From Cryptomeria japonica (Eukaryota; Streptophyta; Pinopsida; Cupressales; Cupressaceae): 64,000 nucleotides of DNA. Of the stretch, positions 54,756 through 64,000 are shown piece after piece. The stretch's first letter is position 1. Every line of letters starts with the position of its first letter. The position numbers and the translations under genes are program-made. Under the pieces are notes generated by a model. The model was not told where the DNA came from. It was given only the letters and a program-made list of their open reading frames with translations, and did not search any database. The stretch spans positions 205,899,364-205,963,363 of the forward strand of contig NC_081409.1 in the NCBI RefSeq assembly GCF_030272615.1, read 5' to 3'.

Positions 54756-56023
54756 TGGTGCTTAGGAAGTGAAAGGAGAACCCAAGATGTGGTGTTGTTT
54801 TTTGTGTGATTTGGTATAAATGATGGAGGGGAAGGGATGTATCACGTGGTTCATGATCTTTAATTTGGTTGCAAGTGGTAATGGCAGCGTAGGTGTGTTG
54901 ATGTCAGCGATTGGAGGTTTGTCCAGCTGATGATGCTTGGTTTGAGGTGATGCATGAGAAGTAATTATTTTTTGGAGTGGCTACGATTATTTTAGGGCCT
55001 CGTCTCTTTTTGTTTTGGTATTTCACAGTGGACAGTTTTTGCTTTCGTGAGAGCAGGTTTTAGATGCGAGTGTGGGGAAGGATAGAAGCCAACTTCTTGC
55101 TGTCTATAGAGGGCCAAATGCTTGCATTTCGTGGTTCAATTTCAAGCAATCGACTGTTGAACATTTTCAGGGTGGATGAGGAAGTTTTTTAGAGGGTTGT
55201 GCGTCTGATGTTTGGGGAAGAATTCTTGGACTCAGATTGTCGCCCACGAACAAACTTTGATATATCATCCTTGTTTGTGGCACTGGCCCTGATGGTGGGA
55301 GGTTCGAAAGAGGAGGTGTTACAGGTGATGTCCCTTGTGCTGAGACCTAAATGGTCAGGTGTGCTGGCAGAGGTGGTTGCTTGTGCAGAGATTGGCAAGG
55401 GCTTTAGATTGGTGTAAGGGTTGTGGCGGTGTCTTGGTGAGGAAAGGGGAGCAGTGCAGCTGTTGGTGGTGTGGTCAACTTCTCGTTCAATGGATGCTTA
55501 GATGGAGGATGCAAGTAATGGGTGGAGGCATGTAGTAGAGTTTGTGCGGGATCTGGGACCAGCGAAAAGAGCGAAAATGTGTGGCAAGCAGACCCCCGTG
55601 AAGTTGCAGGCTCCAATTGATGAAGAAGGGCGACCGTTGGTGCATCACCAAATCCTACGGAAGAGTGCAATGGTGGTGGATCGCAGTTTGCTTCAAGGTG
55701 GTAGGTCAGGAACCTCGACAGGTGGTGGGATGGTGACACTCGAGGCAGGTCCTAGTTAGGGCATCCCCAATTTATCTAGGGAGGATGTCCTTGGTTGGTT
55801 TTGGTAGGAAGGTCTCATGGGGTTTGTTGGGTTTTGGGTGGGCAAGCTTGGTTGTAAGGTTTGCGTATGGAATGGCAGGCTTTGTAGGTGTGGTGTTAGT
55901 CTTAGGTTCTTTTGGTTTTGTAGGGGCTAGACCCCATTTTGTGGAATGTTGTTGAACAACTTTAAGCATGTATACTTTCCTTTTAAGCAATATAAATCTA
56001 ACCCGATTATCGATAAAAAAAAA
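54756..56023 (+). other. LINE 3' region and poly(A)
   Basis: G-rich sequence typical of plant LINE 3' ends with short non-coding frames. It ends in ATAAAAAAAAA at 56013-56023. Confidence 0.7.
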
Positions 56024-56621
56024 TACAACTTATATTGGTGGAAGGGTACTAGTAACCATTATAGCTAACTTTGACAAACAAAAAAGCTTGGTCACTTTGA
56101 GTTGATGTTCAATACATATTCTCTATTGTCCCATTAACTATTTCCTTTGGCCACTACAAAATTTGCACAAGTGATCCAATATGCACAAATACCCTAGTAA
56201 TCATATAAGTATTGTATTTTATAGAATATAAATTCATTTTTAAAATAATAAAATATGTTATATTTCATAAAATGTAAATTCATTTTTTAAATAATATATT
56301 AATTTATATATAATATAATTATATCTAATATTTAATTAATATTATAAATATGAAAAAATAAAAAATATAATATATAATTAATTAAATAATCTTATTTATT
56401 GAATATTTCGAAGTTTACAAATATCTATAAATTTTTTAATCAAAGGAAAAATGAGGTGGGCGTAAGGAATAACTATGAGACAAGAATATATAATTAATAA
56501 TAATTACATTATATAAAAAGGTAAAATAAAATATAATTATGATTTGAAAATTTGTACCGAATGAGTCATTTAAATTTTTTAACCTTTAAATGTGTTTTTC
56601 TTCTCCTTTCCGTAGACGAAA
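56024..56621. other. AT-rich stretch without genes
   Basis: No coding or element ends are recognised. It separates the LINE poly(A) from the next LTR. Confidence 0.6.
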
Positions 56622-56882
56622 TGTTGGGTATATGAAGCCCAATGGTCAAATGATCTTTCAACTTCCCCAAAATATTTATTTCACAGCTGAATGTGGTTGT
56701 ATAAATGACTGAGTGCAATCATGTATGTTGTAATTTTGAATATCCGTTAATAGATGATTTCCTTGCTTGAGAGTGGACGTAGGCATTTTCTGAACCACTG
56801 TAAATCGTGTCTCGTGTCTCATTCTTTAATTTGTTTTTCTTTCATTGTTTTATGTTATTTCTTTGATCGATTTAAACTAACA
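56622..56882 (+). repeat. Copia-like LTR (261 bp)
   Basis: It starts TGTTGGGTATATGAAGCCCA and ends TTTAAACTAACA. It has a TATAAAT-like box near 56700 and a GAACCACTGTAAATCGTGTC stretch common in small plant copia LTRs. A primer site follows 2 bp later. No second LTR copy was found downstream. Confidence 0.75.
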
Positions 56883-56884
56883 AT

Positions 56885-56896
56885 TGGTATCAGAGC
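56885..56896 (+). promoter_or_regulatory. Primer binding site of the 56622 element
   Basis: TGGTATCAGAGC, an exact initiator Met-tRNA complement. Confidence 0.85.
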
Positions 56897-56916
56897 TATG
56901 ATTGGTTTGAGCAGAG

Positions 56917-57488
56917 ATGGAGGAAGAAGGAGAAGGTAAAATTCATAACTTCTATGGTAGTTTTACATTCCATGTAAAACTATGCTTCAAGCCTTGTGTA
57001 CATTGGTGGGATGGTTGGAAGAAAGAGGGGAACTTAATTGAAGAGGAGAATCCAGTAAAAGAGAAGGATGTTGGGATTCTTATTTTCTCCTCGCTTGAGC
57101 CAGCTTTGGTACTTATTGGCCAAACTGTTAATGGACAGGAAGTTGTTGGCATTTGTGTGGTGAAGGTTGAACCCCATGATGCCTCAGTTGAAATTTATTG
57201 GTAGAAAGATAATGGAAAATAAGTCATCAAAAGATTTTAGAGGAAGAGTGTATGCCATTGGAAACCCAATTTGAATTCGCTATTGATTTTGCTTCCCATG
57301 GTGAGGAGGAGGATGTAAATTGGAATGAAGTCACAGGGCAAGGAAGCCTGGTAAAAATTGTGCCTTCTGAGAGCTCTACGAATGGCACGGCTTTAGCTAA
57401 GATAACGAGGCACTCTCATGAAGACTACGAGCCTATGGATTCAGATGACGTAGTGCAAGATAAAAGATGGTTTTCTGGTTTGAAGTAG
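56917..57488 (+). pseudogene. Unrecognised coding-like segment after the primer site
   Basis: A start at 56917 gives MEEEGEGKIHNFYGSF, reminiscent of a copia Gag opening, but the sequence then continues with no copia similarity (VNGQEVVGICVVKVEPHDASVEIYW). After stops near 57200, a second frame at 57252-57488 reads NWNEVTGQGSLVKIVPSESS and HEDYEPMDSDDVVQDKRW. It is acidic and Ser-rich and appears to be decayed protein coding of unknown origin, perhaps another captured host fragment. Confidence 0.45.
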
Positions 57489-57639
57489 AAGCAACCACTA
57501 ACAAGAGCCGAGGATAGTGGGCATCTCTCCAAGTAGTTTCAGACGTCACAGAAGGGAGATATGGTTCACCAACCTGATTGGATGGATGTTAATGATAGTG
57601 TCAACGTGGATGATGAGAACTCTGAGGTTGAGAAGAGTT

Positions 57640-58434
57640 TTGTGAAGGAGCAACTTGAATCAACAGTTATGCTACTAGTGGCGGGCACGTTTAGTGTCTC
57701 CACCTCCTGGAATGACATGAAGAGCTACAGTGCCACGTGGTACATGGTGGTGCCCATGCTTCATCAAATTCTTGTGGAAGGATACTCTGTGAAACCAGAG
57801 GCTGCTTACCCGAAGCTCCGAGTTATAAGAAGTTGTAGCGCTTCGTTGGCTTTGGTGATCTTAAAGCACCTGGAGAGCGCTTTTGGGGCACCAGTTCTAG
57901 AAGCTTATGCAATGACAGAGGCGTCACATTAGATGAAATCAAACCCTTTGCCTCATCGTGGGCAACAGAAACCGGGGTGTGCTGGCAAACCCACTTGTTT
58001 AGAAGTCGGTATTTTGGATGATAGTGGTGTGCCCCAACCACAAGGCACCAACGATGAGGTCTACATATGTGGTTTGAACGTTACCAAGGTATATCAGAAC
58101 AATCTAGAAGCCAATAAAACCACTTTCCAGTTCGGGTGGTTTCACACCAGCCATATCGGTTATCTTGACAAGGACGGTTATATTTTCTTGATCGGTAGAA
58201 TCAAGGAATCCATTCACCGTAGAGGGGAGAAAATATCACCATTGGAGGTAGATGCAGTGCTTTTATCCCTACTGGCGGTTGCCCAAGTCGTGGCTTATGG
58301 AATTCTTGATGAACAATACGAAAAATAGATGAAGTCGTCATGGTTCTTCAAGAAAACATGACAATTAATGAAGATGATATTATTACGAACTGTAAAAAGA
58401 ATTTGGTGAATCAAGAGTGCTTCAACCCATAGGA
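57640..58434 (+). pseudogene. Acyl-activating enzyme 3 (oxalyl-CoA synthetase)-like fragment
   Basis: In life, AAE3 joins CoA to oxalate with ATP in oxalate breakdown. The fragment covers roughly the middle to three-quarters point of the about 520-residue family. SATWYMVVPMLHQIL (about 57730), YPKLRVIRSCSASLA (about 57810), GAPVLEAYAMTEASH (about 57885), then NEKG-like ILDDSGVPQPQ, GWFHTSHIGYLDKDGY (about 58135), GRIKESIHRRGEKISPLEVD (about 58195), and after a frameshift near 58325 ENMTINEDDIITNCKKNL. The ATP-site Asp of GWFHTGDIGY is His, and stops lie at 57930 and 58326. No splice-like gap is seen over 800 bp. It lies behind a copia LTR and primer site where gag-pol should be. Confidence 0.85.
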
Positions 58435-58681
58435 GGAGAAAAACAACGAAGATTACAACTTTTTAGATTTTATGTTAAGGAGGAGCACAAGAGAAGGAGT
58501 CCATCAAGTAATAAGAGATGAGGTTTTCGATTCAGATTTATTTTGGAGAAGGCTCATACGAAGTTTTGTGAACAGTCTCTAGCAAAGTTGAAATCTTCGA
58601 TGGGCCTTGTTGTAATGTGAATTTTGAAATAGAAGCATAGATGTTTTTCTGCATGGTTGTACTGGTTGGACTTCACGAAGG

Positions 58682-59045
58682 TGTTAGCATTAGTTTTTTG
58701 TACCACCATCTTTGTGATTTATGAGAAACCATCAGTTGCAATTGCTATGTTTAAGCTAACTAATGCGATTAATTTTCCTCATGAATAATGGACATGCAAC
58801 AACCCGTTCCACCTCTTTCACTGCAAGTTTTGTTCTATGTAGTTGTTTTGCCTTTGTTACCTCCACAATTCCTTTCTTTTGTGGTGATGGTACTTTGTAT
58901 ATAAATCATGCAATCTTTGCATAATTTGATATAATGAATTAATATAATTTCATTTTTGTAGATTTGTTTTTCTTCTCTATTTTCTGGAAGTTTTGTTTCT
59001 TACTTCCTAGCTAGGTCTGTATTCTACTGTGTAGAAAATTTAACA
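58682..59045 (+). repeat. Second LTR-like sequence (364 bp)
   Basis: It runs from TGTTAGCATTAG to AAAATTTAACA, with a TATATAAAT box near 58898. It ends directly at a primer-like site, so it is probably the 5' LTR of another, truncated element. It is not a copy of 56622-56882. Confidence 0.6.
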
Positions 59046-59057
59046 TGGTATCAAAGC
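59046..59057 (+). promoter_or_regulatory. Primer binding site of the 58682 LTR
   Basis: TGGTATCAAAGC, one base off the initiator Met-tRNA complement. Confidence 0.7.
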
Positions 59058-61460
59058 CTGAGAGCTAGGAGGAAGGACAAATTATTTGGATACAGATTTC
59101 AGAAGAATGGAAGCTGACGTAAACCTTTGTTTCTAGAGCATGCTCCTTGTTCTAATGAGCATCCTACATAGGTATGTATGCCATACATAAATTAAGTGTG
59201 TTTTTTATTTACGTATCAAAAAAAATTATTTAATATAAAAAAAATTATATATAATATTTTAACATCCATATTGTTTGGTGTAGATGATAGCATCAAGGAC
59301 ATCAACTACATTTGATCGATTTTTATTTTGGGTTCGTATTTGTACAAATTGGCACACCTTTTAGAGTATTTACCAATATCTAGACTGAATTGTTTGAATT
59401 AACATTTTGATTTTTTTAGATATATTAAATAATTTAAATTTGAGTAATATAATTCAGTCTTGGACATGTAGAATTTTTTTATTGCTCCAGGGAGGTCATG
59501 CAACTTCCATGTCCAACTGAATAGAGGGTGTAGTGAGTGCTCCTCCATCATCAACTATTATGCATGAGTCATCCCCTATATGTAATTTTTAAGAACTATA
59601 CTTTGAAATTTGTACTTTCAATTCACTATATCTAACACATGTATTAAATATTTTAATATATGCGTCTACAAGTTGATACCACTATTAGGATGGGTGTTTC
59701 TTAGGCTACTTGTTAGGGCCAACTTCATGTATCATCCACATTATTTCAAGTTGTTTAAAAGTAAATTTTCTATGTACAATTTGTAGACTTCTTTTATATA
59801 GATTAACAAAATTGGTACTTGAGTATGTTTTTAAGCCTAATTTTTGTTCTTTATTCCGACCTTGTAGGAGTTAGCTAATAAGACTTTTGGTCTTGATTTG
59901 ATAGTACATATACCACTTGCGCAACAAATTGTGGGAGGAGATGAGAAGCTTTATATGGTAATTTAAATATTGATTATTTAATTAATCTGTAAATGAATTA
60001 TAAATTGGTTAATGGATTAAATCAAATTTAAATCATACATGTTTGCACATGTTTCTTTCTCTTGTAGAAAATGAGATAGGTCTTGACTTGATAGTACCTA
60101 TACTAGGTCATGCACATTAGGTTGTGGGAAGAGATGCACAACTTCACATGATAATTGTTGTGATTTTATAAATTAAAATGAATTAAATAAAAAAATTATT
60201 CATACTTATGTGCAAATGATTAAATATAATTTTTTAAACTTAAAATTTGATTTGAAGTTACTTTCTCTTATACAACATGAGATGGGTCAATTTGGTTTGC
60301 ATGGATTGAAGAGGAGTCTTGATTTTAAAGATAATACCCAACTTACAGAATATATTTCACTATTTTACATGAAAGATGATTTGTATTATTTTTATCATGT
60401 TAACTAATTTCTGACTCCAAAGACATGTTTCAGTCCACATTTCATGGACTTTATTTTAGTTTTTACTTGTTTAGGCATGCACACTTTATTTTAGTATTGC
60501 ATGAACCATATGCTTTAGTATTTCCTGGACTATATATATTTCAATATTTCACAAACTTTAAATAAATTGTAGATTTTCTGGACTTATTTAACATTATTAC
60601 ATGTAAATGTAATTTAAATTGAACAAGTCTCTTAAAGTAGGAACCAATATTTGTTAAAAAAATTGGAGCTCTAAAATGTTGATCTAGGTTATGTTTTATG
60701 CATACATCAAGCAAAAAAATACGTACTTACATTACATAGAATGTCTAAGACATGAAGAATGTCATTAATGCGCAAGATTGATAGGATCGAATATAAGAAG
60801 ACATTTGCATTCCATAATGTACTAATCTATAGAAATTAAACTCTCATCACACCAAAACACTTATTATGACTAAACATTAAGCATGCAATTTTTTTATTAT
60901 GTAGAATATATATTTCTATAACTTACATATTTAGAGATGTGCGTAAGAATATTAGGGATCATCATATCACCTAGGAACCAAAGACTTAAAGGACCAACAA
61001 TACTAGTTCCATTGGTAGGGACATTAAACTAATTCATCTCCTAATTAGTTGCAAGTTGTATGCATCAATCTACTCCACTTAGATAGAGTTAGTCAGTCTT
61101 CTAGCTTGAGATTCCAAAGTTTAAAGTTGTCTTTAAACTTCTCTTTTTCTATTTATCTAGTTTCATCCATATTATCCCCTAAAAAATAGGTATGTATAGA
61201 GATACCACTGAAATAGGATTAATAATAGGGAGAAACTATCTCCTCCCACAACCTAACAAGATTTTCTATCTTCAAAACCAAATGAAAGGAAATAACATAT
61301 AAAATACAATACATTAATCATTAATGAATTTCTAGAAGGGTAAATGCACAAAGTTGGGTCCCAATCCTGAGGAAGTTCGCGGGTTGGGAAAAGAGTCCGC
61401 TAGAAACAGGTGCCTGATTTTTACAAATCGGGCATCCATTTCACTTCGGGTGCCCGAGAT
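59058..61460. other. AT-rich stretch without recognised genes
   Basis: The segment TTTGGTCTTGATTTGATAGTACATATACC (about 59885) has a diverged copy near 60070 (GTCTTGACTTGATAGTACCTATAC), each followed by GTTGTGGGARGAGATG; this is an old duplication. A purine/pyrimidine palindrome-like CGGGCATCC..CGGGTGCCCG lies at 61425-61450, just outside the LINE tail. No coding is supported. Confidence 0.5.
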
Positions 61461-64000
61461 ATTTTTTATTTTTATTTTTATAAGGAGTTAACTGATACAA
61501 AAAATTGTCATTACCAGTATCTTATTGATTACAACTGTGTGTACATATGGATCACTGATCCAAAAAACTATAGAAGTCTATAACTATATAAGACTGTGCA
61601 TATCTCTATAGTATGTAATATCCAGATCACATGGGTGAGCTAATGGAATGGAGAAGGCAAAACACATCTGCTCGTGGTCTTGAAAGGCCTCCATCTAGGT
61701 CATCCACCCCAGAGGGCCTTCCATCCACACGACCTGCTTACCCTCAAGTAATTGACTAAGCATCTGAATTTGTTCCTTCACTGGGTCTCTAGTTCTCCCA
61801 ATCTCTAACCCAAGGCTCTCCAATGCTAAATAAATAGACTAGCGTTCCCTTGCAGCCTGCCTCCACTTGTACCTATTCTCCAACTCATGTACGTACATCT
61901 TGGCTTGTCCGTCTTTAAGGAATTTGAGGAATTTTTTCTTCTCAATGTTCATTGTAACAAATACCTGCAAAAAAATGTGATGAAGAGTGAGTCCACGAAA
62001 TGACTCAGTAAGGGCCCTAGCTTTACCTTGGAACTTATCTTCATTTCTAATTTTCCATATATACCATAAAATTTTAATGGATAGAATATGCCAAAATAGG
62101 TTAGTATCATTTTTCAATCCCTTAATATACCCAGTGAGAACATCTAGAATAAGAATCTGATTAGGAATAGAGATACCAAACAACAACCAAATTTCTCTAG
62201 CAATATTACACTCAAAGAAAATGTGCCTAATAGACTCAGGTACTCTACACACGTTGCAGATATCACTATTATTATTCTCTTTTTTGAATGACAACCTATT
62301 AATAATCATCAACTATTTAAAAAATGATTTCTTGGGTGTAATAAGGTTGCTCCATAGTCGTGAGAATATATTCTGCCATTGTTTCACAGAGAGGTCTGCA
62401 TACCACAAAGTGTTAGCATACATTATAATAGATTCATCATATGAGAGGGTATTATAAACATTAATAGCTTTGATATTGGACACAAAAATATTATTATTCC
62501 ACATAATATCAGTACATCTTTCATTAATTATCTTGCAGTTTATAGGCAAATGCAAATCTGTACAGGCATGTTTCACCATATTGTAGGTTCTCTTTTGGGA
62601 ATTTTGCAAATCATATTTAACTCTAAGGGTATCCTAGGGAATGAGCCTATCATTCTCAATAATGTCTCTAAAGCAACGAATGTCTTCAATGGCCTAGGAC
62701 TTAGCAGAGCACCCTTGAGTAAGCACGAGAGGTTTAGAAGAATGGAGAAGGTTCCACCAGATAGACCTTTCCCCATCGATGTGGTCATTGTTTTTGGCCC
62801 TACTATTGGTGATGTAAGTTCTAATAATTTCCCAGGCTTTCCAAATAGACTTAAAGACACTTGAAACTTGTACTGAGACTGCAAATCCTCCAGCCACTAG
62901 GTCACAAAAGGGTAGAGATTTCCAGGATTTAACCTTCTGAGGAACAACTCTGATGATGTTGTTGCTGACCAGAATTTTCCATGGTTCACTGCCATCAAAT
63001 TCCTGGAAGATCCATTTTGTAGCAAGAGCAAACCCTTGTACAATTCTCAGGTCTTTTAACCTGAACCCTCCCAGTCTCTTCTCTATGTGGCACCATCCCC
63101 ACTTAACAGAGTGTATCTTCTTATTTCCTTTTCCGCCAGACCATAAGAAGTTACTTATAGCTTTTTGTATTTCCAGGATTTGATAGTTGGAGAACATCCA
63201 AATAGAGGAATAGTGAATGCTGTATGAGGATAGTTTTTTTTGACAAACTTACACTCTACCAGCAAGCGATAAATACCTATTATTCCATTTATTGAGCTTC
63301 TTGTCAATTTTGCCTCTAACCCATACCCACATCTCCTTGAGAGAGGAGGAGAGGTGTAACCATTCTGGAGGCTCCTCTTTCCACCCAAGTAGGGTAGATT
63401 TAGCCTGAGAGATTTTTGCCCCTGAAATCTCACCTAGGAACTTAATTTTGCACTCTAGGGCTTACATGTTTTGCTTGGTAATTTCAACAAAAAGTGCAGT
63501 GTCATCAGCAAATTGGGTATTAATCAGTTTAGACCCATCAGGAAGCATAACATGTCCTATTTTAGGGGATATGGTCTTAATATATAGTACATGGCATCAG
63601 AAGCAATAACAAATAGCGTAGGGGCAAGAGGACAACCTTGTCTAATAGACCTATCGAGTTTAATTACCTGCGTGATAGATCCATTAATCTCTACCCATGC
63701 AGACACATCTTTAAGGAGAATCTTCACCCATTTGCAGAATTCCACAGGAAATCCAAAGGCTTCTAGCATCATCAAAATAAAATCCCATTCAACCCTATCA
63801 TAGGCCTTCTCAAAATATAAAATAAACATGACCACATTCTACCTTGATACATTTGCCCAGTCCATCACCTCCCAATTGGTAATTAGATTCTCTAGGATGA
63901 ATATTCCCTTTATGAACCCTGTTTGTGTGGGACAGATGAATTTGGGCAATACATTCTCTAACTTGAGTGCAAGAGCCTTGGCCATAATTTTACAGGACAC
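61461..64000 (-). mobile_element. L1-like LINE, minus strand, 5' part beyond the window
   Basis: The poly(A)-like tail is the T-rich 61461-61481 (AAAATAAAAATAAAAAAT on the minus strand). ORF2 runs in from the right edge. Only RT and the zf-RVT end are present, with no RNase H, unlike the LINE at 48468. The element is broken by frameshifts. Confidence 0.8.
61839..64000 (-). pseudogene. LINE ORF2 remnant (RT and zf-RVT)
   Basis: RT block KAYDRVEWDF (about 63805) with the preceding catalytic-site residue Tyr instead of Asp, then RQGCPLAPTLF (about 63620) and an intact QFADDTALF (about 63505) in another frame. The thumb and connection ISNFLWSGGKGNKKIHSVKW lies near 63150. The zf-RVT with CNVCRVPESIRHIFFECN lies near 62250, followed by IKILWYIWKIRNEDKF (about 62060). 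The C-terminal frame ends at 61839. Frame changes lie near 63557, 63434, 63197, 62690 and 62610. Confidence 0.88.

Larger units (their letters stand above)
48468..56023 (+). mobile_element. L1-like LINE with two ORFs and RNase H, ending in poly(A)
   Basis: ORF1 (48698-50517), ORF2 (50514-54755), a 1.26-kb 3' region and a poly(A) run at 56015-56023. If the array at 45815 belongs to it, the element starts there. A weak target match (AATACAA at 45799 and 56022) fits that limit but is too short and AT-rich to decide. Frameshifts and stops in both ORFs make this copy inactive. Confidence 0.85.

Noticed and set aside
59880-60130. Possible exons of a host gene (repeated short open segments)
   Set aside because: The two related segments are a diverged duplication with no conserved frame or splice pattern.

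Overview
The window looks like plant nuclear DNA, most likely from a very large, transposon-filled genome of conifer or gymnosperm type. That rests on the TE families (chromodomain Ty3/gypsy, Ty1/copia with initiator-Met-tRNA primer sites, hAT with a DUF659 transposase, a plant L1-like LINE ending in RNase H), a plastid-type thioredoxin-like gene with plant introns, and an oxalyl-CoA-synthetase-like fragment. The species cannot be named from sequence alone. No tRNA, rRNA or CRISPR locus was found.

Layout. 1-2080: end of a long minus-strand LTR that cuts into a reverse transcriptase. 2081-10114: a decayed minus-strand Ty3/gypsy element (primer site 10103-10114, gag start 4244, RT ending at 2081). 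It was split by a 4.77-kb hAT (4407-9172, TSD ATATACAT), which itself holds a 782-bp non-autonomous hAT (4972-5753, TSD ATTATATA), and by a 434-bp relative (9609-10042, TSD AATTTTAC). 12145-18276: a complete-ended chromoviral Ty3/gypsy (TSD GTAGG, 1346-bp LTRs) that lost part of RT, RNase H and most of integrase. 18985-27176: another gypsy remnant, split in its integrase by a 5.84-kb copia element (20604-26439, TSD AAAAG).

28591-29949 (minus) is the one convincing host gene: five phase-0 exons of a plastid-type thioredoxin-like/redoxin protein, whose C-terminal exons I could not find. 30262-38411 is AT-rich, with a purine-rich repeat, an orphan 205-codon ORF, several tandem duplications and a degenerate telomere-like tract. 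38412-42691 (minus, TSD AAATC) is a gag-plus-protease LTR element with an uninterrupted 739-codon frame but no integrase or RT; its LTRs contain an extra copy of the primer binding site.

45815-56023 is a LINE-like assembly: an array of about 190-bp units, each holding two tRNA-like promoter modules, leads into ORF1. A 595-bp segment across this junction is duplicated around a 1.2-kb insert. ORF1 and ORF2 overlap at ATGA, and ORF2 carries endonuclease, RT, zf-RVT and RNase H before a poly(A). 56622-58440: a copia-like LTR and primer site followed not by gag-pol but by an acyl-activating-enzyme-3-like fragment, which looks like a captured host gene. 58682-59045 is another LTR end. 61461-64000 is a minus-strand LINE remnant running off the window.

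Almost nothing here works together as a pathway. The organisation is stacked transposon insertions, datable relative to each other by nesting, around one conventional gene.
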